64,000 nucleotides of DNA from Polyangium jinanense. Its GTDB lineage: Bacteria; Myxococcota; Polyangia; Polyangiales; Polyangiaceae. The stretch spans positions 124,001 to 188,000 of the forward strand of contig NZ_JAGTJJ010000011.1 in the NCBI RefSeq assembly GCF_028435365.1. Reading direction: 5' to 3'. Positions 46,580-55,684 of the stretch are shown piece by piece. The translations under genes and the position numbers were made by a program. The stretch's first letter is position 1; each line of letters opens with the position of its first letter. The notes under the pieces are model-generated. The model did no database searches, had not been told where the DNA came from, and saw nothing but the letters and a program-made list of their open reading frames with translations.

Positions 46580-49369
46580 TCAGTTCACGCGCGCGGCCTG
46601 CGGGGGTGCGGGCATGAGCACGTCATCTGCGAGGATGTGCCCCCAGTTCCCGTTTGACTCGTCTACGATCACGACGCGCCCCTGCTTGCCTGCGTATGCG
46701 CTCGTCGAGAGCTCGGTGGGCCGGAGGATCTCGTCGTTCTTGCCGCAGGACCGCGCCACGATGCGCCCGTCGACCTCCAGGCCTACGAACGTCTTCTGGC
46801 AATCCTTGCCGCCGCCTACGAGCACGTGAATGGGCTGGCCGTCGAGTGTCAGCATCGGGAGCGCGACCTTGCCCTTTGCTGCGTCGCCGCCGTGGTATCC
46901 GTTCGCGAGCGCGCGGCCGAGGAAGCCCGTGATCTCCTGCTGATTGCCTGTCGGGCCTGTCGCGGGCGCCTTGCCGAACGCCGTGCCTGTGATTTCGGTT
47001 CCCTCGGGGAAGACCTCGTCGAAGCTGTAATGGATGGCGAATCGCGCTGCGAATGCGATCACGTCGGGATCGTTCTCCGGTAGCTCGGTGAGAGCTGCGC
47101 GGAACAGCTCGACCCCATTGCCCGGCACGCCTGACCGGAGCCGCGCGCGGATGTCTTCCTTTGTCCCGCTGGACCAGTGAATCCCGTCGATGTAGAGACC
47201 GCTCCCGGGCGCCTTGTCCTCGTCGACGATCCGGAGCGACGCGCGGCGGCCCTGCAGATCCTCGATTTGCCAGGCCTCGGGCACGAGCTGCCGGTCGGCG
47301 CGCGGGCGTGCCGTGCGCTGGGTCGCGCCATCGACCACGAGCTCCACGCGCACGCCGGGGCTCGATTTGCCGCCGAGCGCGAAACGAAGCTCCGGCTTTG
47401 CGAGGACGCCGAGATCGATCTCCAGGGTCCCCGTGCCGCCTCCCGCGTCTGGCAGCGAGACGAGCAGACTCTTGCCCGTCGCGCCCATGCGCCGCATCTT
47501 CTCGATGCGCAGCCCCGCGCCTTTCATTGCTGCGCCTGCGGGCAGATGGCCCTCGAAATCGGCGACCTCGCCGATTTGCCCCCGGAGCTCGCCGAGCAGC
47601 TTCTCCCGGTCCGGATGACGCTCCAGGAAAACCTCGTAAAACGCGAGCGACTCGAGGAGATCGCTCCGCGTGCCCGTGCGCGCGAGCACCGCGATGTCGC
47701 GCGCCGGATCCGGGATCTGGGTGTTCTTGACGGTGCGCAGCGCCTTCACGAGGTCGGGGTCCCAGCGCAGGAAATGGAACGTGCTCCCGTCGACGTTCGC
47801 GCGGGTCTCCTCCTTGAACTTCTCGCCCCAGGGATTGCCGAGATCCACCACCGCGCCCTCGGCGAGCAAATCCTCCAGCGAGCCGCGCTTCTCGTGCCCC
47901 GGCCGCCCGCGCTTCTCGATCGACTTGTGCGCGATGCGCCGGTTCGCGAGACCGTATGCGTCGACGATCGGCAGATCCGCGTACCAGCCCACGAGGCCGA
48001 TGCAATCGATCGAGAGCTTGGGCCGGAGCCCGCGGGCGATGAACGTCTTGTGGACCCGCTCGCCCATGCCCGCGTAGATCGAACCGGATTCGAACGGAAA
48101 GACGTTCTTCACCGGGTAGAACGTATTCTCCTCGGCGAGGTTCCAGCGCTTCTCGTAGGGCTTGAGCACGCGGACGGGCAGGACGGCGACCGCGACGGCG
48201 AGCGCCGCGACCGAGCCGACGAGCGCCCGCGCTGGCCCGGCGAGCTCGCGCAGCCGATACCGGAGCGAGACCTCGGTCCCGACCGCGAGGATCGGCAGCA
48301 GCGAGACGAAGAACCGGTGCTCCATGAAATCGCCGCCGACCTTCACGACGTAGCGGCCATAGACGAGGAGCGAGAGCAGCGCGAAGATCCGGAGGCGCGT
48401 CTCGGCCCGATTGCGAGACCGCCCGGCGAGCGCGAGGAGGAAGAGCGGGATCCAGATCACCGCGCCGCTCGTGAAGAGGAAATGCGTCGCGTAGACGAGA
48501 CCCTGCGACCAGTACGTCAGGTTCCCCGACTTGGCGTAATAGGTATTCGGAAAGAAATCGCCGTACGCGCGCCAGCGCCAGAGGAAATACGGAACGTAGA
48601 ACAGGACGAGCGGCGCGCCGTACGCGAAATACCGGCGGAGATCGAGCCGCTTCCAGAACGGCCGCTCCTCGTGGTGAATCAGGTCCTCGGCGACGATCGC
48701 GAGGCCCATGCATCCGTAGAGGAGCAGGTGATCCGGCCGCGTGAGCGCGGCGGCGATGAATGCGAGCCCCGCTCCGAATGCGCCATTCTTGCGGAGCGAG
48801 GCCCACATGCCCACGGCCACGAGCATCGCGGCGGGCATCGTTTCGAGGCCCGACGAGGCGAACGTATAAAACGGCCGACTCCCGGCGAGGCAAAGCGCGG
48901 CGAACGGAATGATCGCGGGCTTCGGGCTCGCCTTGCGCACGACGAGCGCCACGAACACGATCGCAAACACGTACGCCGCGAGGTTGCCGAAGAGCCCGGC
49001 GTGCGGGATCGAGACCCGGACCTTGGCGAGCAGCCCGAGCACCAGCGTCCACAGAAAATTCGTGTATCCCTCGACCCACTCGCCCGGGTTGAAGACGAGG
49101 CCCTCGCCGCGCGAGAAGTTGCGCGCGTATCGGAACGAGATGAACGCGTCGTCACACAGCCATCGGATCTTCCACGCGAGGGCGAGCCCCGCGCCGATCC
49201 CACCGAGGAGGACGATCGCGTAAAGGACGCGCTTGACGACCGGGGAGACGCGGCCGGCGAGGAAACGCTCGAGGAAGAGCAAGAGGACCGCGCCGAGGAT
49301 CAGACCGGCGAGCAGGGGCAGGCTGGCCTTGATGGCTTCGGCCGCGGCGACGACGATTTCGAGGAGCAT
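46580..49369 (-). CDS. polytopic glycosyltransferase-like protein, AftB-like motif
   Basis: 929 residues. About 12 helices fill residues 10-430. The early periplasmic loop contains CDDAFISFRYARNF then GLVFNPGEWVEGYTNFLW (about 68-107), a signature of GT-C transferases such as mycobacterial AftB and related bacterial proteins. The paired aspartates are the expected catalytic site. The soluble C-terminal half (~450-929) is beta-rich, with LVVDGATQRTARPR and GTLEIDLGVLAKPELRF patterns that suggest a carbohydrate-binding module. It likely transfers a sugar from a polyprenyl-phosphate donor to surface glycan or protein. It ends against repeat copy B and is convergent with the tandem paralogues. 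Confidence 0.82.
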   Translation of the reverse strand: MLLEIVVAAAEAIKASLPLLAGLILGAVLLLFLERFLAGRVSPVVKRVLYAIVLLGGIGAGLALAWKIRWLCDDAFISFRYARNFSRGEGLVFNPGEWVEGYTNFLWTLVLGLLAKVRVSIPHAGLFGNLAAYVFAIVFVALVVRKASPKPAIIPFAALCLAGSRPFYTFASSGLETMPAAMLVAVGMWASLRKNGAFGAGLAFIAAALTRPDHLLLYGCMGLAIVAEDLIHHEERPFWKRLDLRRYFAYGAPLVLFYVPYFLWRWRAYGDFFPNTYYAKSGNLTYWSQGLVYATHFLFTSGAVIWIPLFLLALAGRSRNRAETRLRIFALLSLLVYGRYVVKVGGDFMEHRFFVSLLPILAVGTEVSLRYRLRELAGPARALVGSVAALAVAVAVLPVRVLKPYEKRWNLAEENTFYPVKNVFPFESGSIYAGMGERVHKTFIARGLRPKLSIDCIGLVGWYADLPIVDAYGLANRRIAHKSIEKRGRPGHEKRGSLEDLLAEGAVVDLGNPWGEKFKEETRANVDGSTFHFLRWDPDLVKALRTVKNTQIPDPARDIAVLARTGTRSDLLESLAFYEVFLERHPDREKLLGELRGQIGEVADFEGHLPAGAAMKGAGLRIEKMRRMGATGKSLLVSLPDAGGGTGTLEIDLGVLAKPELRFALGGKSSPGVRVELVVDGATQRTARPRADRQLVPEAWQIEDLQGRRASLRIVDEDKAPGSGLYIDGIHWSSGTKEDIRARLRSGVPGNGVELFRAALTELPENDPDVIAFAARFAIHYSFDEVFPEGTEITGTAFGKAPATGPTGNQQEITGFLGRALANGYHGGDAAKGKVALPMLTLDGQPIHVLVGGGKDCQKTFVGLEVDGRIVARSCGKNDEILRPTELSTSAYAGKQGRVVIVDESNGNWGHILADDVLMPAPPQAARVN

Positions 49370-49489
49370 CGAGGAAAGATCCAGGCAAACGGGCGGGATC
49401 CGTCGCCCGCGGGCGGGAGACTAGTACATCCAGGGGCAAGTTGCAGGGGGGTCGTGCGCGCCGCGGCCCGCGCGTATCCCTGACCGCCT

Positions 49490-51187
49490 CTATTTCCGCA
49501 GCCGCTCCGCGACCGAGGTGTGCACCGCGATGTACGCCGGCAGATCCTCGTGGTCGTCGTAGATCACCTGATAGCCGTACTTCGACAGCCACACGGGCGG
49601 CCTCCCCGCGTCGAAGATGATCACCGGCGGGGTGAGGTTGCACCTCTGTTCGAGCTCCTTTGCGTGCTCGATGATGTACTTGAGCTCGATATGCACCCCG
49701 TGCACGAGGCGCTGCTGCGCGCGCGCGGGCACGCAGTTCGCGAGCTCCTTCGACGATAGGTTGTACTGGTCGAGGAAGTGCAGCGCGCCGTAATACTTCT
49801 GCACCACGTGAAACGGCACCATCCCCGCCTGGCCCGAGATGAACGAGAGGGGCTGCTCGCGCGTCGGGCCGAGCTTTTCGAGCGTCTCCAGGAACGCGGG
49901 CAAGAGCTTCGCGTCGCGGCGGTGCGGGCGGTTCGCGATCTCCGGGAACGAGAAGGCCGCCATGCCGGGTTTCTCGCGGGCCGCGCGTGCCTGTTTCCTG
50001 GCCTCGGCCCACCTGTGGCTCATGTTCAACGGCGACCGACCAAAATCGATCACGGCGTTCACGTTGAGCCAAAGCAGCGTCGCGCCGAACAGAAAGCCCA
50101 CCGCCGCCGCCCGCTCTTGCGACGCGCGGTCGATCGCGAAGAGCATGAGCACGACGTACGCCGGCATGGCGGGCACGAGGAACCGCGCACCCGTCATCCA
50201 ATCGCCCCCGCTCATCAGGACGAACGCCGTCGAAGCGAACGCGAGCGCCGCCGTGAGCACCACGGACATCGGCAGCCGGCGCTTCACCACGCCCCAGGCG
50301 ACCATACCGAGCGCCACGCAAAGGAGGGGCACGTATGCCGAATTCGTCTCTTGGAAGCCCGCTTGCGCGTAACGAAGCCCGTTGTCGAAGTCGAAGCCCC
50401 CCGATTTCATGCTCGCGGGGTTCGGCACGGCGCTGCCGAAGGCCACCTTCCGCGACACGGCCAGCACGACCACGGGCGTGATCGCCGCGCCGAGGACGTG
50501 CAGGCTCCGAAGAAAACGACGCCGCGCCTCTGCCGTCTTGTCGAGCGTGCGAAGCAAAAACGAATACGTCGCCGCCGTCGCCGCGAGCGCCAGCAAAACG
50601 ACGGGCGACTCGGGCCGCGCGCCGGCGAAACCCGCGGAGACGAGGACGACGGGCGCGAGGGCGCGAACGGTCTGACCACGCCCGGCCGTTTCGCTCGGCT
50701 CGCTCTCGACGTACCGGGCGAGCACGAGCACGGCGAGCACGCCGAAGAGCGCCGTCATCGACGTCTCCATGCCGCTCGTGCTCCAGTACAGAAAACACAG
50801 GCTCGTCGCGAGCAGCGGCGCCGCGAGCGGCGAGAGCCGCGGGGACACGCCGCGCGCGAGGACCGTCACGACCCCGAGGGCGAGCGCCGCGCAGCCGATG
50901 CTGGTGATCCAGCCGAGGATCGGCGCCCCCGCGCCCGTGAGCTTCTCGGCGAGCGCCAGCCACACCACGAGCGAGAAGCTCGAGCTTTGCTCGATGGGGG
51001 CCCCATTGTAGTTGACGATCGCCCCGAACCGGGCGAGCGCATGGGAGACCCAGAACGTGATGTGGCTATCGTCATGCCCGGCCGACGGAAAGTAAGTGGC
51101 ACCGAACACGACGCCGAGCAGGAGCCCCAGAACGAGCCCGACCCAGGGGGCATGCTCGCGCAGCCGTTGCAAAAGACGCGTGATCAT
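49490..51187 (-). CDS. polytopic glycosyltransferase-like protein, smaller relative of the AftB-like protein
   Basis: 565 residues, ten or more membrane helices. The early loop GHDDSHITFWVSHALARFGAIVNYNG followed by IEQSSSFSLVVWLALA aligns in plan with the DDAF...EGYTNFLW motif of the gene at 46580, again with paired aspartates. It lacks the long C-terminal soluble domain. Probably a GT-C transferase for the same surface polymer. It is the upstream gene on the minus strand, with 120 bp between the two. Confidence 0.78.
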   Translation of the reverse strand: MITRLLQRLREHAPWVGLVLGLLLGVVFGATYFPSAGHDDSHITFWVSHALARFGAIVNYNGAPIEQSSSFSLVVWLALAEKLTGAGAPILGWITSIGCAALALGVVTVLARGVSPRLSPLAAPLLATSLCFLYWSTSGMETSMTALFGVLAVLVLARYVESEPSETAGRGQTVRALAPVVLVSAGFAGARPESPVVLLALAATAATYSFLLRTLDKTAEARRRFLRSLHVLGAAITPVVVLAVSRKVAFGSAVPNPASMKSGGFDFDNGLRYAQAGFQETNSAYVPLLCVALGMVAWGVVKRRLPMSVVLTAALAFASTAFVLMSGGDWMTGARFLVPAMPAYVVLMLFAIDRASQERAAAVGFLFGATLLWLNVNAVIDFGRSPLNMSHRWAEARKQARAAREKPGMAAFSFPEIANRPHRRDAKLLPAFLETLEKLGPTREQPLSFISGQAGMVPFHVVQKYYGALHFLDQYNLSSKELANCVPARAQQRLVHGVHIELKYIIEHAKELEQRCNLTPPVIIFDAGRPPVWLSKYGYQVIYDDHEDLPAYIAVHTSVAERLRK

Positions 51188-51517
51188 AAGGACCTTCGTT
51201 CGTGCGGGACAAGCGGAAGTGCGCGGTCTCTTACCACAAGTTCCTCTCCCCGAGGCCCTCCAGCGTCACCTACCCCCGTGCATCGTCGGGAAGAGGCCGA
51301 AACCTCCCTCACCTACCCCCGCTCACGGCGTGAGCTCCTCGAAATTCGGATCGATCCTGCCCCCCGACACCCCGTGACCTCGGCAAGATCACGTCTGCTC
51401 TGACCCCGCTCGGCATCCGCGCGGGCAAAGATCGCACATGCCTACCCTCACGTGTTCCCGGGAGCCCACGAGGATCACGCCTCATCTGGCCCCGCGCAGC
51501 CGCAGAGCGGACCAGGA
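51188..51517. other. intergenic region (330 bp), no feature seen
   Basis: Between two minus-strand genes. Short open frames cover it on both strands, but none has a ribosome-binding site, a start in good context or a recognisable product. No strong hairpin or promoter consensus found by eye. Confidence 0.5.
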
Positions 51518-52480
51518 TCACGATTTTTCGACGATCCGGCCCCGATTCTCCTCGTACCAGCCGATCGTCTTCGCGAGCCCCTCTTCCAGCGCCGTCCGCG
51601 CCTCGAACCCGAACCATTCGCGCGCCCGCGACACGTCGAGCATCCGGCGCGGCTGACCGTTCGGGCGCGAGGTATCCCACACGATGTCCCCGTCGTACCC
51701 GCACGCCTTCGCGATCGTCGCCGCAAGATCCCGCATCGACACCTCGCGCCCCGCGCCGAGGTTCACCGGCTCCTCGCCGTCGTACCGCTCCGCCGCCCGC
51801 ACGAGCCCCTCCGCCGCGTCCTCCACATAAAGGAACTCCCGCGTCGGCGACCCGTCGCCCCAGAGCACGACCGACCGCTCCCCACGCAGCCGAGCCTCCA
51901 CGAACTTCCGGATCATCGCGGGGATCACGTGGGAATCCTCGAGGTCGAAGTTGTCCCGCGGCCCATAGAGGTTCACCGGGAAGACGACGACAAACTTCGA
52001 CCCGAACTCTTTCCGGTACGCCTGCGCCATCACGAGCAGCGCCTTCTTGGCGATCCCGTACGGCGCATTCGTCTCCTCCGGATACCCGTTCCAGAGGTCC
52101 TCCTCCCGGAACGGTACCGGAGCAAATTTCGGATAGGCACAAATGGTACCGGCGACAACAACCTTGGGCGTCCCTGCGCGCCGCGCTTCTTCGAGGACGT
52201 GCAGGCCCATGGCCATGTTGTCGCGGAAGAAGGTGCCGGGATGGCGGCGATTCGCGCCGATGCCGCCAACACGCGCGGCCAGATGCAAGACGAGGTCGGG
52301 GCGGTGCGTTTCGAAGAGAGATCGCGTCGCGTGGGCGTCCGTCAGATCGAACTCGGCCGAACGGGGGACCACGATCTGCCGCGCGCCACGCGCTTTCAGC
52401 ACTTCCACGACGTGCGAGCCGAGGAACCCGGCGCCGCCCGTGACGAGGATCTTGGAGTCAGAGAGAGGGAACATCGGCAT
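51518..52480 (-). CDS. GDP-L-fucose synthase-like NAD(P)-dependent epimerase/reductase
   Basis: 320 residues from the ATG at 52480 (ATG 52474 is equally possible; longer frames extend into the divergent promoter). Rossmann [13 protein letters not shown], the catalytic Y-x3-K in APYGIAKKA, and the [22 protein letters not shown] block are typical of GDP-fucose synthase (Fcl/WcaG). It would convert GDP-4-keto-6-deoxymannose to GDP-L-fucose or a related sugar. No GDP-mannose dehydratase gene is adjacent, so specificity is not certain. Confidence 0.87.
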   Translation of the reverse strand: MPMFPLSDSKILVTGGAGFLGSHVVEVLKARGARQIVVPRSAEFDLTDAHATRSLFETHRPDLVLHLAARVGGIGANRRHPGTFFRDNMAMGLHVLEEARRAGTPKVVVAGTICAYPKFAPVPFREEDLWNGYPEETNAPYGIAKKALLVMAQAYRKEFGSKFVVVFPVNLYGPRDNFDLEDSHVIPAMIRKFVEARLRGERSVVLWGDGSPTREFLYVEDAAEGLVRAAERYDGEEPVNLGAGREVSMRDLAATIAKACGYDGDIVWDTSRPNGQPRRMLDVSRAREWFGFEARTALEEGLAKTIGWYEENRGRIVEKS

Positions 52481-52560
52481 GGGAAGCACGACCTTAAAGA
52501 AGGCGATACCACCCTCACGCGCTCGGCGCAGCACGTCGATCGAGAAGTAGCGAGGAGCAC

Positions 52561-52971
52561 ATGCCGCGCAGAGTCCGCCCCAAGAAGCTCTTCCTCACGA
52601 TCGGCGAGCGCTTGAAGGCATTCCGGCTCGCCGCCGGGCTGACCCAGGAGGAAGTGGCCGAAGGTCACGCGCCCGGCGAGTCGTTCGCCAACAAGGGTCA
52701 CATTTCGAGCATCGAGCACGGGCTCGCGAACCCCACCGTCGAGACGCTGCAACGTATCGCCGAGGCGCTCGAAGGAGACGTGGAGCTCGTCGACCTGGTC
52801 ATCGACCCCGACGAGAGTTTACGCCACGCGGTCATCGCGCTCTCGCGGACGCTGCCCGACGAGGTGCTCGGCGAGATTCTGGTGAAATACGGGCCGGTGC
52901 CGGAGCTCGTGCCCCGAAAGAGGAAACGCACGCACCATCGGGCAAGCGGGGCGCGGCCGAAGGCGCGGTGA
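52561..52971 (+). CDS. XRE-family HTH transcriptional regulator
   Basis: 136 residues. The helix-turn-helix lies at about 15-75: [22 protein letters not shown], then [27 protein letters not shown], a textbook XRE fold with an insertion ([10 protein letters not shown]) between the helices. The C-terminal ~60 residues are helical and end in a basic tail ([16 protein letters not shown]). It has GAGGAG 5 bp before the ATG and is divergent from the fucose-synthase-like gene, so it may regulate that gene. The insertion before the recognition helix is unusual. Confidence 0.88.
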   Translation: MPRRVRPKKLFLTIGERLKAFRLAAGLTQEEVAEGHAPGESFANKGHISSIEHGLANPTVETLQRIAEALEGDVELVDLVIDPDESLRHAVIALSRTLPDEVLGEILVKYGPVPELVPRKRKRTHHRASGARPKAR

Positions 52972-53916
52972 CTAGGTCCGGGAATACCAGTCCACGAATT
53001 TGCGGATCCCCTCGCGAATCGCCGTCTTCGGCTCGTACCCGAGCGCCGCGCGGGCCGCGCCGATGTCCGCGATCGTGTGCTCGACGTCGCCGACGATCGA
53101 AGGACCACGATGCACGCGCGCGGGCTTGCCGAGGGCCTCGGCGAGCAGCGCGACGACCTCGTTCAACGTCGTCGGCGTACCCCCGGCGCCGAGGTTGTAG
53201 ACGCGGTAGCCCTCGCCGACCTGATCGATCGCGCGCACCGTGCCGTCGATCACGTCGTCGACGTAGGTGTAGTCGCGGCTCGCCTCCCCCGTGCCGTAGA
53301 GCTCGATCGTCTCGCCGCGATCGATGGCGCGGCAGAACGCGTGAATGGCCATCTCGGGTCGCTGCCGCGGTCCGTAGACCGTGAAATAACGGAGCGACGT
53401 GACCCCGAGGCCGTGCGTGTGCACGAGGGTGCGAAGCACGAGCTCGGCGGCGCGCTTGCTTGCGGCGTACGGGCTCATCGGCTCGTCGGCGCGGTCGTCC
53501 TCGGCGAAGGGCAGGCGCTTGCTCGCTCCGTAGACCGACGAGCTCGACGCGAACACGAAACGGGTGACACCCCGCGCGCGGGCGAGCTCGGCGAGGCGTA
53601 TCGTGCCCTCGACGTTCACGCGCTGGTAACGCGACGGCGCGGCGAGGCTCGGGCGCACGCCCGCGAGGCCCGCGAGGTGAACGACGGCGTCGAAGTCCGT
53701 AGCCGAAAGGAGATCCGTGACGGCGGCGTCGTCGAGGAGGTCAGCCTCGACGACGTGGGCGCGGCCTCGGATGCGGGCGAGATTTCGCTCCTTGATCGAG
53801 CGTGCGTAGAAGGGATCGAAGCTGTCGAGGCCGACGACGGTGTCGCCTCGATCGAGGAGACGTTCCGCCAGGTGGGATCCGATGAACCCGGCGATGCCGG
53901 TCACGAGCAGCTTCAT
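52972..53916 (-). CDS. NAD-dependent nucleotide-sugar epimerase (UDP-glucuronate/UDP-glucose 4-epimerase type)
   Basis: 314 residues from the ATG at 53916. TGIAGFIGSHLAERLL binds NAD. VHLAGLAGVRPS, the SSSSVYG strand, and the catalytic YAASK are present. The start GDTVVGLDSFDPFY and the fold GYRVYNLGAGG are those of UDP-glucuronate 4-epimerases. Its stop codon abuts the stop of the XRE gene. Supplies sugar donor for the glycan genes around it; the exact sugar is unproven. Confidence 0.88.
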   Translation of the reverse strand: MKLLVTGIAGFIGSHLAERLLDRGDTVVGLDSFDPFYARSIKERNLARIRGRAHVVEADLLDDAAVTDLLSATDFDAVVHLAGLAGVRPSLAAPSRYQRVNVEGTIRLAELARARGVTRFVFASSSSVYGASKRLPFAEDDRADEPMSPYAASKRAAELVLRTLVHTHGLGVTSLRYFTVYGPRQRPEMAIHAFCRAIDRGETIELYGTGEASRDYTYVDDVIDGTVRAIDQVGEGYRVYNLGAGGTPTTLNEVVALLAEALGKPARVHRGPSIVGDVEHTIADIGAARAALGYEPKTAIREGIRKFVDWYSRT

Positions 53917-54003
53917 CGCGGGCGCGAGGGTAGCACCCCGATCTCGCCTTGCCTGCACTCCGAGCCCTCGTGCGGACGGACCGTTCTGCTATCCTCCGCC
54001 GCC

Positions 54004-55026
54004 GTGAGCGCCGTGGACATCACCCAGCCCTCTCCGGGCGAGCCTGCTGCCTTCGCCCTGGCCCGAAAGGCGGCCGAGAGCCCGGTGGTCATCCTGCCGC
54101 GCGTCTCGCTCGTGGTCCCGGGCCTGAACGAGGGAAAGAGCCTGCCGGAGCTCGCGCGGCGCATCCACGAGGCGCTCGCCGGCAAGGAGCAGTACGAGCT
54201 CATCTTCGTGGACGACGGCAGCACGGACGACTCGTGGGCCGTGATCAAGCGCCTCGCCTCGGAGAACCCGACCGTGCGGGGCGTGCGCCTGCGGAAAAAC
54301 TTCGGCAAGGCCCAGGCCCTCACAGCGGGCTTTCGCAAGGCGCGCGGCACGATCTTCGTGACGATGGATGCCGATCTCCAGGATGACCCGGCGGACCTGC
54401 CGAACTTCCTCACCAAGCTGGAGGAAGGTCACGACGTGGTCGTCGGCTGGAAGGTGCAGCGGCTCGATCCGACGAACCGCCTTTTCCTCTCGCGGATCTT
54501 CAACGGCACCGTGGGCATGGTGACGGGCGTGAAGCTGCACGACATGAACTGCGGCTTCAAGGCGTACCGGAGCGAGGTGATCCGCTCGATCCCGATCTAC
54601 GGCGACCTGTTCCGGTTCATCCCGGCGCTCGCGGCGTCGCAGGGCTTCAGCGTCACCGAGATCCCGATCAAGCACCACGCCCGCAAGTACGGCTCTTCGC
54701 GTTACGGGCTCGAACGGATCCTGCGGGGCTCGTTCGACCTGCTCAGCGTGCTCTTCCTGACGCGCTACCAGAAAAGGCCGATGCACCTCTTCGGCTTCGC
54801 GGGCCTGACCCTCGCGGGGATCGGCATGCTGATCGAGCTCTACCTGACGGTGCTCTGGTGCTTCGGGCACAAGATCGGCGACCGTCCGCTGCTTTTGCTC
54901 GGTGTGCTCATGATCGTCACGGGCATCCAGCTCTTCTCGATGGGCTTCATCGGCGAGTTCCTGACGTACCAGAGCCAGACGCGTCACCTCGAAGACGAGC
55001 CGCCGATCCGCGAAGAGATCCTCTGA
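54004..55026 (+). CDS. GT2 polyprenyl-phosphate glycosyltransferase (DPM1/GtrB-like)
   Basis: 340 residues from GTG 54004. A GT-A domain with SLVVPGLNEGKSLPEL, FVDDGSTDDSW and the metal motif MDADLQDDPADLP occupies ~35-250. Two C-terminal membrane helices follow (LFGFAGLTLAGIGMLIELYL, LLLGVLMIVTGIQLFSMGF). This is the GtrB layout: it loads a sugar from a nucleotide donor onto polyprenyl phosphate on the cytoplasmic face. That product is exactly the donor type that the GT-C proteins at 41-51 kb would use. The segment NCGFKAYRSEV is well conserved in the family. Confidence 0.93.
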   Translation: MSAVDITQPSPGEPAAFALARKAAESPVVILPRVSLVVPGLNEGKSLPELARRIHEALAGKEQYELIFVDDGSTDDSWAVIKRLASENPTVRGVRLRKNFGKAQALTAGFRKARGTIFVTMDADLQDDPADLPNFLTKLEEGHDVVVGWKVQRLDPTNRLFLSRIFNGTVGMVTGVKLHDMNCGFKAYRSEVIRSIPIYGDLFRFIPALAASQGFSVTEIPIKHHARKYGSSRYGLERILRGSFDLLSVLFLTRYQKRPMHLFGFAGLTLAGIGMLIELYLTVLWCFGHKIGDRPLLLLGVLMIVTGIQLFSMGFIGEFLTYQSQTRHLEDEPPIREEIL

Positions 55027-55350
55027 TCCCCGCCGCGTAACCACGCGGGCAGGCCGCACGCTCCCGGGCACTGCGCGCTTTTCGCGCACCCCACGATCCG
55101 AGCCGCGAGCGTGCAGGATCTCCACTCGCATCCGCATTGGATGCGACCTCTCAGTTCTCCCCAACGTTGACGCGCCGCACGGCAGGCGTCCCCCGACAAA
55201 CCTTCCGCGCGCGCCCTCGTTCGCGGCGCTCGGCTGCGCCCTGGCTGGATGAACCTTGCTCGAGCGCGCGCGTTTCCACGCGCTGGCCGTGAGCTTGCAT
55301 GGGCAGATCCCGCGCGCGATCCACGTCCACGAACTGCGAGGCTCAAGCCC
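55027..55350. other. intergenic region (324 bp), no feature seen
   Basis: After the GT2 gene. No convincing gene, hairpin or promoter. A short pair ACTGCGCGCTTTTCGCGCA near 55069 could be a weak hairpin. Confidence 0.45.
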
Positions 55351-55665
55351 ATGGCGCTCGATCTATCGATCTCCCACGGACAACGTACGGCCCTTGGTAC
55401 ACAGCCCGACACGAGCGGGCCCAGCGATGCCCGCCCTCCATCGGCGACCCGAGCGGAGGACGTCTCCCCGGTGACGCGAGCGCTGTCCCTCGCGCAAGCG
55501 CTGGCCGACGCGCTCGCCGATACCCGTGGCTTCGGGGTCAATGCAGCAGCGCAGCACGAGCTCTCGCTAGCGCACTCGCTCGCCTCGCACGTCGTCGACA
55601 TTCTCGAGGGCCTGCCGCCCGACTCGGTACGGTCGAGGACGCCCGCCCCCGACGCCGAGGAATGA
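55351..55665 (+). CDS. small hypothetical protein
   Basis: 104 residues from the ATG at 55351 (GAGG 9 bp upstream). Low-complexity N-terminus, then a helical segment SLAQALADALADTRGFGVNAAAQ and HSLASHVVDILEG. No known motif. It lies 19 bp from the convergent regulator gene. The coding call rests on frame bias and the start context only. Confidence 0.4.
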   Translation: MALDLSISHGQRTALGTQPDTSGPSDARPPSATRAEDVSPVTRALSLAQALADALADTRGFGVNAAAQHELSLAHSLASHVVDILEGLPPDSVRSRTPAPDAEE

Positions 55666-55684
55666 ACTGCACGACGCCCTCACG

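Noticed and set aside
51309..52142. Minus-strand open frame overlapping the epimerase gene
   Set aside because: Shadow frame; the fucose-synthase-like reading has intact motifs and better composition.
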